From contig CAJNYU010001727.1 of the NCBI GenBank assembly GCA_905331475.1, positions 124,001 to 188,000 on the forward strand: a stretch of 64,000 nucleotides of DNA. The letters are read 5' to 3'. The stretch is from Rotaria socialis (taxonomy: Eukaryota; Rotifera; Eurotatoria; Philodinida; Philodinidae). Shown piece by piece: positions 14,301-24,753 of the stretch (position 1 is the first letter of the stretch; every line of letters starts with the position of its first letter). Both the position numbers and the translations under genes were made by a program. A model generated the notes under the pieces. It worked only from the letters and a program-made list of their open reading frames with translations. It searched no databases and was not told the origin of the DNA.

Positions 14301-14917
14301 ACTTTTGGTGTCCCGTTTTCTTTCCCTTCTTCTTCTTCTTCTTCCGGATCAACATAATCAGTTAGAGCCCATTCTGATCTTATACCGTCATCTTTATTTT
14401 CTTTCATAGAAGTTGATTCATCGTCAGGTCTTGTTACATTGGCATATTCTAATGGCCATATAAATTTATCATGCTCAGGATTACAGGACATTTCACAGAA
14501 AATACGTAAAAAGTTAAAATAACATGATGGACATCGACCAATTAAATTATCAACAATATATTTAAATTTTCGTATTTCAGCTAGTTGCTTACGATCACAG
14601 CATAATTTCGGTGAAACACCTTAATAGAGAAAAAAATTCGTTGTTTTGTTATTTTAAATGAGAAAAATTAACCTTCGTGAGTTGGAATGTGTGGACACAT
14701 TTCATTTAAAAGGTTTACATCTTCTAATGCTAACGGTAATGGTTCGCCATCTCGATAGATTCGATTGAAACCATCGCGTATACCTTCATACCATATACAT
14801 TTGGATGAAATGCGATTAAACTACAAAAAGAAACGTTTTACTGTTGAAAAAAAATGAATAAATTATTAAACATACGCATATGAAGATAATGATCAACCAT
14901 GATAATTTGTATTTCAT
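8396..14917 (-). CDS. NPC1: NPC intracellular cholesterol transporter 1 (NPC1)
   Basis: Multi-pass late endosomal/lysosomal protein that exports cholesterol after transfer from NPC2. Start [14 protein letters not shown] at 14917 is a signal peptide in a 42-nt exon; the next exon reads KCIWYEG. The N-terminal sterol-binding domain follows ([30 protein letters not shown], then a Glu-rich insertion at about 14325-14350, ending [12 protein letters not shown]). A first membrane segment, [20 protein letters not shown] and a long luminal domain come next. The sterol-sensing domain is clear: [47 protein letters not shown] across the 11.36-12.02 kb intron, then [20 protein letters not shown]. The C-terminal RND-like half ends [18 protein letters not shown] and a Met/Ser-rich tail, with stop at 8396. 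Most introns are about 50 nt, except two of about 0.65-0.75 kb. The call is very secure. Confidence 0.95.
8985..9735 (-). other. Long intron in the 3' part of NPC1
   Basis: About 0.74 kb separates the exon carrying [19 protein letters not shown] from the one carrying the preceding membrane segment. Its 3' end holds a small imperfect inverted motif (AGGGCTATTT / CCCTATAGG / GCCCTATAG, 9031-9085). No coding signal seen. It is over ten times longer than neighbouring introns, so it may hold a decayed insertion. Confidence 0.45.
11365..12020 (-). other. Long intron inside the NPC1 sterol-sensing domain
   Basis: About 0.65 kb between exons ending AVGV and beginning (D)NIFIL, interrupting the SSD codon run. 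The contents are AT-rich and I recognise no element in them. Confidence 0.5.
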
Positions 14918-17259
14918 TCTGTTGGAAAAAATGAAAAGTGTTCGTCGTGTATTTTATTGCTAATAGAATATAGGTTCTTTTTGTTTTTCTTTGTTTTATT
15001 TCGTTTTTCTGGTATCGTAGCAATTTCAACTCAAGACATAACGTGCTTTGAGTTTTTCTTTTCCTTTCCTTTCTCTGATCAATCGGCCATAAAATTCATC
15101 CTGAGAACAATTGAAGAAAAGAAGCTTACCTATTCTAATTAGAAAATACTAACTGACCCGAGATCAGAAAAGTACGTATTTGATTGAAATTTGTCGCCAA
15201 CGCGTAGAAATAATAGATGTATAAACACATTAACATTAACTTATTTTTATGAAGGTATAACGTTTGTGAATGATGAAAACAACCTTCAATTCTTTTTCTC
15301 TTTATTGATCTATTATGATCTCATTGTCAGCTGTACAAAATTACAGCTACTATTTTGATTTACTTTTTCTTTCCTATGCTTTTCGTAAAATGGCATGAAC
15401 CAATCAATAGCGAGAGTTCCGCATCGAACCATACACCATTCCTCTTTCTTTTCTATGTCTCACATCCATCATAGATCTAGATGCTTTTTTCATTCTTCTG
15501 TACTTTGCGTCCTCTCTATGCAACTACGTTCACACTTAATCTAGTTCTTTTTTCTTGTGACTCACTCTTAAAGAACTGGGGAATTTGCATTTTTCTTCCC
15601 ATTCGTTGCTATGTAGACATGCCGATGTCAGATTCATGCAAATCTCTTCTGCCAAAGCGTGCAAGAAAAACAGTAACTCTTACCTTGCATTCAGTCGTGA
15701 GGTTTATGCTAATGTACCTTGAAAACAACAATTATATCACACAACTCGTTTTAAGTGGATTATTCAACATTTGAAGTTCTGAAATGATCGAATTTTATTT
15801 TCTAGGAACCATTGAGTTTCAAGGCAGTATTTCAACTGTTCTTTTAATATTTACATTGAAGCCTAGTAAAGTTCTGTTGAGAAGTAAAGAATGATGTAGA
15901 AAAAGACACACAAGGCCTTGATAGCATACAAACAGTTTTTTGCTTTCAATTAGAGAAATTAGTTGTTCGAAACGTAAAATCATTGCCAATCGATTATTTG
16001 CTCCCTAAAAATCATTTTCATGTTTTTTATTAATTATGTGTCTGATCGAACATATATTGATTTTTCTGTCGTTAACATTATCGACAAATATTGGCTGTTA
16101 TATAAGTAATAAAAGCACTAGTTTCTATGAAATGATACTTTTGATGTTGATATTTATTAGTTTTTTTTTTGTTTGCTCATCATCGTAATAGACATATATA
16201 GACGCGTATGTTTTTTTTTCTTTTGATGACATAAAATAATTAGAACAACAGCAACAAGAGAAAAAAATAGTGTATGATGAGACACACATCATTTCTTGAT
16301 TTTGCTTTTCTTGTATTTGCTTTTTTATTTGGTAACATTAAAACGCGGACTTAGTCCTTCACCAATCGATCGTGTCAACTAAACGAAAAAAAAACACATT
16401 ATGTATGATGAATAATTTTGAGTGTCACCATTATTTTGTTATTTTTACGACGAAAATGTTTGACGAGTTTTTAATTGGAATTTACAATTATTCAAAAAAA
16501 AAGGCGAAAAAAGAAACCTATCAGTGGTACTCGATAAAAATAACATTTCAATTAATCAGCATTCATTCAATAAAAGATTATTTAGGCATTTCAAAAACGT
16601 GTTCTCGATCTCATTCGTTGATATTTCAGATTAGAATCGATAAACATGTGCGTTTTTTGTTGCTGGAGAAATTTTTGGTAAGAAGACACACCTGCAAATT
16701 TACGCTCAAGGACTATTGAATTTTAACTGATGAAAATAATCGAATTCACAATAAATATAAGAAGAAGAATCATAACTGTATCGCCTGACATATTGAAGAT
16801 TTATCTTGGAACGTCTCAATAGCATAACCTAGCTAATGAAGCCATCAAATTATTTCAGGCAAACAATAAGTATATGAAAGTTGTTATTTTCACGCATGAA
16901 AATTCGACATTTGTTGAAAAACGTTCATTAGGTGTAAAATATTGATACTAAACTATCACTGAATGCATGTATGTTTTTTTCGAACGATAGGGTGATTTTT
17001 TCTTTAAAAACTTCATGTTCATTAAATAATTCTTACTGAACCTCATCTATCAAATGCATGACTATTGATTTGTCATGTAATATTAAAAAATGATTCATGT
17101 TTGATTTTACAAATATCACAGTCGCCAATTTGTGTGTAACGAGGAAGCCCCGAAAAGAAAAAATAGCGTCGTTTGGTAATATGATCTGATGCTCTTATAA
17201 GATTGCATAGAAGAGAAAATGTTCTTTTTTTCTTCTTTGAGTAAAACAAAACAACATAC
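14918..17259. other. Upstream region of NPC1 and 3' region of eIF3L
   Basis: AT-rich 2.3 kb. The 14.9-15.4 kb part is upstream of NPC1 and should contain its promoter. The last exon of eIF3L (a dozen residues) probably lies between about 17,110 and 17,215 but could not be fixed. The frame at 15481-15774 is Ser/Leu-rich with no domain and no flanking splice sites that extend it. Confidence 0.45.
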
Positions 17260-20125
17260 TTCTTCGTATTTTAGAATTTGTTTAACAAGATAATCACTAT
17301 AACGTCGAGTTATTTTTGTATCCGCAATATAGATGATTTCCTATAATGATAATAATCATATAATTCAAATATAATTTTGTTTCTCTCGTACTTTGTCTAC
17401 ATAAAAATCAATATCTGCTGATGATTGAAAATCTTCTTCCGTTTTTTGTGTGACATCATTACCACTTAATTTATGCTAAAAATAAAGAGTCTATTTAATA
17501 CAATGTCAATAAAAGCAAACGAACTTTGAATGTTAATAATAATGGCTTAACTTCTTGTGGTGTCTAAAATATAAAACGAGAAAATAAAAACATTGAAATA
17601 AATTCAATCTTGATTTACTTTTTCCATGAATGTTGCTAATTTCTCAATATTCATTGTTGTATATAATTTCAAATAACTGTAAAGATAAAAATGTGTTAAT
17701 TGAAGAAATAACTCATTTAAAAATTTTGTTTGCCTTCGAACATCAGGAATGTATGCTTGTTCTTGAAGTTCCTCAGTAAATACTTCTATTTGTCTATTGA
17801 AAGGTTCCTGAAAAAAAGTCAATACAGTTGTCAGTTTCGTACATTTTAAAATTTTGATTCTTACAGCCCATTGCGTATCATTGCGTTGTTCGAAGATTGT
17901 TGGTGCAGGACTGATAAATTTTGGACAAGCTAAATATTATTCATGAATATTAAAAGGATTGCTACTCGTCTTAATGAAATTAATTATTCAAAAGTGCATG
18001 ACAAGTAGACTTTTCTTTGAATAAGGTATACTCTTGTTAATTATTAATTTTCAAACGCAGGCTCTATGTTTAGTATAGCCAATAGTTTTAAGCATGTCAC
18101 TCATAAAGAAAGATTTGATCTCTTTGCCATATTAAACTTAATTAATACTAGAATATTTCACTTTTTGTTGGCCTGAAAAAAAACAGAATTAGTTTACCAT
18201 ATGCAAAGCTATCTCGAAATGGTAATTTTCCATCTGGTCTAAAAAGAACAAGAAAGAAACTTAAAAATTAGCTGGAACGTGAAATTCCAACACTCACCCA
18301 ACCCAAAGTAATGGTTTAGGTAATTTATCGAGAAATTTTTCTCTTAAATGTAAATAAATTGTTTCATCAATACGCATTGGATTTAATGTCAAACAAATAG
18401 CAAGTAATGTCATCATTTGATCAGCTGTTTTATTAACCTATTGAATCAATTATTTTTATCAAAAGAATAAATCAACAACTACTTATTGTTTAACTTACTG
18501 CATCATTTTGAAATGTTTGAGCAACCATAATTGGTTTACTACGTTGAATATAGAGTAATGTATCAACAAACACTCTTATAGCATCTTCATAATTTCGCAT
18601 CATTGTATAGCAAAAACCGGCATGATAATTTGTTGCTACAATACAATGAAATACTTGACAGACATTATTCTAGAAAATAAAAATTTCGTTTTTGTAGAGA
18701 GAGAAAAGCATTAAAGAGATGAATCTACTTGTTTCGTAACATCTAAATCGATGCATTCAATGGTTTTCAATGCCATATAATAATCACTTGTTAATGTATG
18801 TAATTTTAATAGACCAATCAAACTAAAATATCCGAACATCTTGTAAAGATTTGTTTGACAAAATAAATCACCACCAGGATTGAATGATACTATAAATAAA
18901 AAACTAAGTTTTATCGTAATGTACCAACAACTTCCGGAATCTAGTATAGATTTATTGAAATTCTCTCTCCAAAAAAGTCGAAATTCGTCAGGATTTTTGC
19001 GTCGCTCTAAGCTATTGAACCTTTGTTTTTACCTCCTTTTCTTGCTGCTTCTAACTGTTCAACAATTCGTGATTTATCAACGAGACTGTGCATAACGTTG
19101 AGTACAGCATGAACATTCCAAATTTTAATATTTCGTTTTAATTGTTCAATATCATCATCGGATCGTTTAGCTAATTTTGTACGAAAATTGCAAAATGATT
19201 GAAATTGATAGATGAATTCTTCGATGATGTCCCATAACCATTGATCTGGTAATTCGATTTTTAAGGGTTGTTCTTTTGCCAAAACCAAATTAAATAGATC
19301 GATATAATTCATATAAGATTCTTGCCGTTCTTCTAAGGAAACACCGCCCTACAGAAAAATATCAAATTCAAGAAAAACAAACTTTTGTTTTAGAACTTTA
19401 TTTCTACCGGTTTCGAAGCGTAAATATGTCGAAAGTACATTTCTTTGTATAGAGTAAGAAATAATGGATCCTCTAAATAGAAATCATAAGATCATATATA
19501 AACACAAATGGCAGATACAGATTGTTCTATTATTTAAATTTGTTTCTTTTCCAATTATTAGAAACGATTCAAAACTATTCTACCACTAAAAATAAACTTC
19601 TTCTGAGAGTACAACTCCAAGATTATTTTTAATAATTCAATCGATTTCAAAGTGATATGTCATAACGAACCTCCAACATGTTCTTTCAATGCTTCAGCTG
19701 AAGGCCATTCTGTACTATAATTTTGCATCATTGTTGCATAACTAAAAATAACAAAACATCAATAAAAACTGATTGCAAAAAATGCCAGGATTTTCTTTAC
19801 TTTGTATTGTAATAATGTTGAACAAGTGAAACAGGTCCTTCATGAATAGCTCGACGAAATTCTGCAAAATGTTCGATGATCTCACGTCGACTAATGCTAG
19901 CAACTCCACCACCATATGATCCTCCAAGATAATGATCCAATTCTATTTAGTTTAATGAGGAAACAAATTGAACTATCAAGAAAAAGAAATATAACAAATA
20001 TTTTACCTTGTTGATTCATAGTTGATTGAGCCGTACCTCCACCATATGGTGCATACTATAAATAAGTTTCCTATCAAATGAAATAAAAATATGGAATTTT
20101 GTTTTCTTACTTCGAAGTCAACCAT
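17260..20125 (-). CDS. EIF3L: Eukaryotic translation initiation factor 3 subunit L
   Basis: PCI-domain subunit of eIF3, which loads the 43S pre-initiation complex. Start MVDFE at 20125, then a Gly/Tyr/Gln-rich N-terminus (YAPYGGG). Family-typical blocks follow: REIIEHFAEFRRAIHEGPVS, QNYSTEWPSAEALKEHVG, LYKEMYFRHIY, ELPDQWLWDIIEEFIYQFQS, KIWNVHAVLNVMHSLVDKSR, YKMFGYFSLIGLLKLH, ATNYHAGFCYTMMRNYEDAI, NPMRIDETIYLHLREKF, SYLKLYTTMNIEKLATFMEK, and IIYIADTKITRRYSDYLVKQ. Exons are short with introns of about 50-70 nt, plus a few longer ones. The exon encoding the final residues beyond KYEE (17260) could not be placed. One intron (17677-17733) needs a GC donor. Identification is secure. Confidence 0.93.
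17677..17733 (-). other. GC-AG intron in eIF3L (57 nt, frame-neutral)
   Basis: Without removing this segment the protein gains 19 residues between PDVR and SYLKLYTTM, which are contiguous in the eIF3L family. Its 5' edge is AAG|GC and its 3' edge is TTTACAG, so it fits a GC-AG intron. It has no in-frame stop, so retention would still give an open frame. Confidence 0.7.
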
Positions 20126-20727
20126 AATTGAATGCTGTTATATTTTTTATTTAAAAAATCTAGAAATATTTATATAACTCATCGGTTGTGTCAGGATCGA
20201 AATAAGCACCCACAGAGTTTAAAAAATAAGAGAAAATAAAAATTCTAGTAGTTCTATTGGAAAACTAAAATAATTGCTGTAATATTCAAGCAGAAGATGA
20301 CCGTAAGAAGAAATGAAACTAAAAGGCTGATCAGTCATACGTCAGATATAGCGAGCCAATCAAAAAAACGGAGCATGAAATACCTGCTGCACTCCATGCA
20401 TTGTTCGCTTCGTTTTCTCAGTTATCGGCACACTATTTAATTGAAAACAACTAAGACTTCTGAACACATTGAACAAAACTGAATTTCTAAATCATCATAG
20501 GCTATATGATGATTTCACACAACATCAGATGTCACCATACGCCTATTTCAAATGAGCGTTTAACGGCGCCCTTAATCAAATATAAACTCTTTTTTTAAAA
20601 ACATCTTTTGATGGAAGAGGATTTCTCAAGATTTGTTTTGAAAAATATTATAATGATTTTGATCTCTGAAAGATGCTTTTTTGTATATCGTTTATACAAG
20701 TGACGCAGTGATATAGTATATTGATAA
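20126..20727. promoter_or_regulatory. Upstream region of eIF3L
   Basis: AT-rich 0.6 kb between the eIF3L start and the foldback element. It probably holds the eIF3L promoter; no specific site could be assigned and no coding frame is supported. Confidence 0.35.
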
Positions 20728-21628
20728 TTAGGGCATACAAAAAGTTGTGAGTGACACTTTTTTACCCAAAAATAGGCCTCAAGAAATTTTCTTTCAGTAC
20801 CGTCTGATAAAGAAAAAGAAGCTCTATCCTTCTATGCTATTTGATCATACTTCAACTAATATCATAATATTAAATTATCTATAAAACCCATTTCGGCTGG
20901 TTATGTACTAGTTGTAATTGTGACTATTTTTCTGAACAATTCTTGATAGAAAGAAAATAGAGAACTGCGATTTTCGCCATTGGAAAGAAGAGATGAAGAA
21001 GCATCCAATGATGTATTACAGAGTTTTATAATATGCCGTTCGTAAGGTTTTCAATTGGCCTCTTTCACACCAACCTATCTAGTAAGTTATTTGCAATATA
21101 AATTTTCAATTATCAAGTACAAATTCAGAACACTAATTAAAGATCTACAAAGCGTGATGGCTCAAATGAATAATATGTGGTTTAGTCGAACTTTTAATAC
21201 GATTTTCTAGCGAAATATGCGAAAAAATCACTATTCTGTGCTTTTCGTTTTTTCATAAAAAAAAATTCTTTTTCCAACCGATACAAAATCGAATAAAACA
21301 AACTTGAGAAGTCATATTAGAAAATTTTGGGGATATATGATTCGATGCGTCTTCATCTGTTCTTTCCATTGGTGAAAACAGAAGCTCTCTATCTTGTTTC
21401 TATAGAAATTTGTTCAAAACATACTCATCAGTATTTATATAACAAGGACTAATTCAAACGAAACAGATCTTATCCAAACATTATTATCATTATCTTAGTT
21501 GAAGTATGATCCAATAGCATAGAAAAATAGAACTTATTTTTCTCTATCAGACGGTAATGAAAGAAAATTTGTTGAGGCCTATTTTAGGGGAAAAAAGCGT
21601 CACTCTCACTACTTTTCGTATGCCCTAA
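20728..21628. mobile_element. About 0.9 kb foldback (long terminal inverted repeat) element
   Basis: The left end TTAGGGCATACAAAAAGT is mirrored at the right end ...CTTTTCGTATGCCCTAA. The inverted pairing continues inward for at least 150 nt (TAGGCCTCAA, TACCGTCTGATA, CTATGCTAT-GATCATACTTCAACTAA) and resumes at CCATTGGAAAGAA-AGATGAAGA-GCATC (about 20975-21010 against 21335-21375), so each arm is about 330 nt. No protein is encoded. Flanks share AGTATATTG (20715-20723 and 21628-21636), a possible target duplication, although on the left it sits 4-5 nt outside the repeat; a TA duplication is the alternative. It is a non-autonomous DNA transposon by structure; its superfamily is not clear. Confidence 0.75.
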
Positions 21629-21639
21629 GTATATTGGTA

Positions 21640-22336
21640 TTTAAATTTTATTTTCAGGCATAACATGCTTTAGAGAGGATTTTAATTGTCATAAATTTCC
21701 TAAAGAAAGAGAAAATTCTCATACAAATTCCACAAAAAAGAAGAGTAGGTCACATTCTGGGTAGCGGCGTCAACAGAAAAAAATTGGAGGGGGCGGGGGA
21801 GGGGGCTCAGTCGTTGGTCAAAACTATCGTAGGGAGGCTAAGCTTATTTTTTCTAGAGAGAGGAGGGGGGTGAGTCCCGCCCCCCGGCCCACCCCCGGTT
21901 TCGCCCCGAATTGNAAAAAAGAGAAAGGAAAGGCCGCACCACTGGAAAACTTGAATCGCTGGAAAATTTTCGCATTCTCCTCAACCAATGACAAAACAGA
22001 CAAAATAGGTACAAACTCAGAAGCCCGATCCTACCCTCCCACGGTTACGCCCCTAATTGTGAGCACTACCGTGTATAATACCCACGCCCACCCTCTTCCA
22101 GAGACAAGCATCATCGCTTTTACTTCAAACACCAACAAAAGAGAACAAAACAAGCAGCTATTTAGTGTTGATGGTAAAACACACTAGTGGTACTTCCCTT
22201 ATTACATTACCAAACTGCTTTTCAAAAGAAATAAACAACGACGGATGATCACGAGCTCCGATGGATATACGGATCCGCTTTTCCGCCCACGGTTTTCAAC
22301 AAGCAGAATAAGAGCATGTGTTGGAGGAAGCGGTTT
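21640..22336. other. GC-rich low-complexity patch with an ambiguous base
   Basis: Between about 21786 and 21912 the sequence becomes strongly G- then C-rich (runs of 4-6) and ends with an N at 21914, unlike the surrounding AT-rich DNA. CGGTTTCGCCCCGAATTG (about 21896) and CGGTTACGCCCCTAATTG (about 22040) form a short direct repeat. The frame at 21870-22187 crosses this and the N, and is not credible as a gene. Likely a repeat remnant or difficult assembly. Confidence 0.4.
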
Positions 22337-24065
22337 TCACTCCACATTGAAAGCATTTTGCAGATACACAAGCACGTTCGTGTATTCGCTCATAATGGCT
22401 TCCACAGCACCAATGTTATTGTAGGAAATAGCCAAATCTGAATGATTTGGAGGAAGCGCTATCTTCCTGATTTCAAGTGATTTCTGATAGGATGAAAGCG
22501 CTTTCGTGTAGTCGCCCATAACATCATACATAGCACCGATGTTGCTGTAAGAAGTAGCCAAATCTGGATGATTTGGAGGAAGAGCTATTTTCCTGAATTC
22601 AAGTGATTGTTGATAGGATGAAAGCGCTTTCGCGTAGTCGCCCATGTCATGATTCACTATTCCTAGCGCATCGTTGCAGACCATGCGTTCTGCATTGGAC
22701 GATGATTTGTCGAGAAGGATCTTATAAAGATTTTCTGCTTGTGAAGATTTCCGTAGACGAATTAGTATATGAGCAATTGCGTACCACCCTCCTTCGGATT
22801 TCAGTTCTTTTTGTAAATATAGTGTAAGTCTGTTCATATCTGGATCATCTGTACTAACGAGGGTAAGTGTAACTGGCCACAGTCGATCAGTATGATCGTC
22901 GTTAATGTGTTGAATTTGATTGATACGAAATATTGTATGCGTGGAAAAAAAGTATTTCTTCCTCTATATCTTGATAGAAACCAACTAGCTTCGTATCTAC
23001 GAATGAGATCGATGCTGCTGTGTAAAGTGTGGGATCAATGATCATAACAAAGAGTATGCCAACTGTATTCTGATCATTGTTCATGGCTGTTGATTGTGCG
23101 TAGAGGAAGGAGACCTGTCTAGCACGACTTGTAGAAAGAAAGTTATTGAAAGACATAAGCCCGCCTGTGGTTTGTTTCATTTTGTCAAAATTTTCAATTG
23201 ATAAACCTTGTCCTCGAAAAACTTGAAAGGGGTTCTTGGTGGGTTTGATCTGCTGTTGTTTGCGATGTAAATTTATGATATCTTTGTGTAAATGTCGAAT
23301 AAAAAATCCCATTTTAAGTATAATGTCGACATCCATCAGTCGAAGACCACGATTGAGCATGGAGTACAAGAAAAATGGTCCTGTATACCACCATATCGGT
23401 GTATGGTCACGATACTCACGTTCAATTTTATCAATATGGCCTACAGGAATATCATTCTGAAGACGACAGTAGTCAACCAATTATTTAATCGATTGTGTAT
23501 CGTCGTCCTCAATTTCCAAAAGTGCTTCTTTAAACAGTTGAGTGTACATAAATAAGGGATCAATGCCATCATAACTGATTGATATCATGGAACGTTCACA
23601 ATGCCCAAGATCGACTTTTAATGCTTCAAAAATCGTTCCAATTTGTGTGTATACACCTTTGATCTTTGCTGTAGTTTGAGCCCATTGTTCATAAGTGGAT
23701 GGATTGTCATCGAGAACATAAATGGAATGTAACTGTGACCAAGTATGAATTCCGATATTAGATGTTAAGTGTCGTCCAAGTGAGCCAGATACAATCATGA
23801 ATACTTTTTCATCTTGTATATCACTGACGAAATCAATGCATTGTTCAGCATCTGTGAATGTTGTAATCGAGACTACAATATTTTGTAGGTGTTTTACTGA
23901 GTTTTTGAAATCCTCATGCGACTCATCGAGATTGGGGTCAAGCCAAACCAAAACGAAATTTTGTAGAATCCGCTGAATATGTTGGGAAGGAACACTTGCA
24001 CTACTCATGGTGGTGGTAGGTGTTGGCCCGTTTGCGGACGATACTGACAAGTTTTGGTTGCTCAT
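22337..24065 (-). pseudogene. Broken ADP-ribosyltransferase (ART) plus TPR gene
   Basis: The protein would transfer ADP-ribose from NAD to target proteins, with tetratricopeptide repeats for partner binding. Three successive frames line up. The N-terminal part (start MSNQNLS at 24065) has a Rossmann-like response region (VLVWLDPNLDES, FMIVSGSLGR, HSIYVLDD). Next is the ART fold with R-S-E signature pieces: VFRGQG, SFNNFLSTSR and EEEILFF. Last are about two and a half TPRs with the repeated ALSSYQ-SLE-RKIALPPNH text. Two lesions break it: an in-frame TAA at 23481-23483, and a one-base shift at the T run around 22947-22954 that separates the ART from the TPR part. Catalytic-motif residues are retained. 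Such ART-TPR fusions are, to my knowledge, expanded in bdelloid rotifers. Could be a real pseudogene or, less likely, two assembly errors. Confidence 0.75.
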
Positions 24066-24457
24066 GATGAATGAAACAATTGAAGACCGCAGCAATGTTT
24101 CGTTTCATTAAATTGTGTTTTGCAAACTCTTCATTTTTGTTGGTACCTTTTCTTTGCTGGTTGCAATAGAATTGAAGGATTTTTTTTGCTTCATCTTTCT
24201 TTCACTTTACGAGAGTTGCTTATAGAACAACAACACGCATAGTTTCTTTATATTTAGAAAAGGAAGTACAAGGGAGATTAAGAATGAAAATGCATCAAAT
24301 GAATCACCATCAGCCACAAAATAATTCGGAAACTTGTAATTACCTTTTATCAGTGTTTTGCACATTTTGGCTCTTTTAGCTGTCGCGCCTTTTCTTCCCA
24401 CACTTCGTTAGATGCATCGCAGTAATAATAAACAATTCACTGTGTGAAATAGACTTT
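24066..24457. promoter_or_regulatory. Upstream flank of the ART-TPR gene
   Basis: About 0.4 kb between the ART-TPR start and a palindromic element. It contains a T-rich tract at about 24180. No protein-coding or RNA signal is seen. Confidence 0.3.
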
Positions 24458-24753
24458 CCCAGATCAATGATTTCAGAGAACGAATGGCATAGGAACAGGC
24501 CGAAAAGATGCGGAAAAATCACCGCATTGGCCGGAAAGCACGGGAAAGCGCTGGAAAGTGGAAGCAGTATTCCAGTTGGAAGTTATCGGATTTTTTTCTT
24601 GTGGATTCCGGTCAGTTTCCTGTACTTTTCAGCTGGAAGTTGATCAGAACCGGCGAGGGAAAATCCGGTAATTTCCAACCGAAATACTGCTTCCACTTTA
24701 CAGCGCTTTCCCGTTCTTTCCGGCCGTTTCCCGCCATACCTCCACAACCTGGG
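24458..24753. mobile_element. Palindromic 296 bp non-autonomous element, copy A
   Basis: Ends CCCAGATC... and ...ACCTGGG. Inside is a long hairpin: CGGAAAGCACGGGAAAGCGC, TGGAAAGTGGAAGCAGTATT and CCGGTAACTTCC-like text on the left arm recur inverted on the right arm (ACTGCTTCCACTTT, GCGCTTTCCCG, CTTTCCGGCC). It is GC-rich against an AT-rich background. A second copy lies at 30840-31137 in the opposite orientation. No coding capacity, so it is MITE- or foldback-like. Confidence 0.75.

Noticed and set aside
15481..15774. 97-residue open frame on the plus strand
   Set aside because: No recognised motif, no splice extension, composition typical of AT-rich non-coding DNA.
17604..17822. Reading eIF3L straight through 17677-17733 as coding
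   Set aside because: It inserts 19 residues into a segment that is contiguous in the family; the GC-AG intron explains it better.
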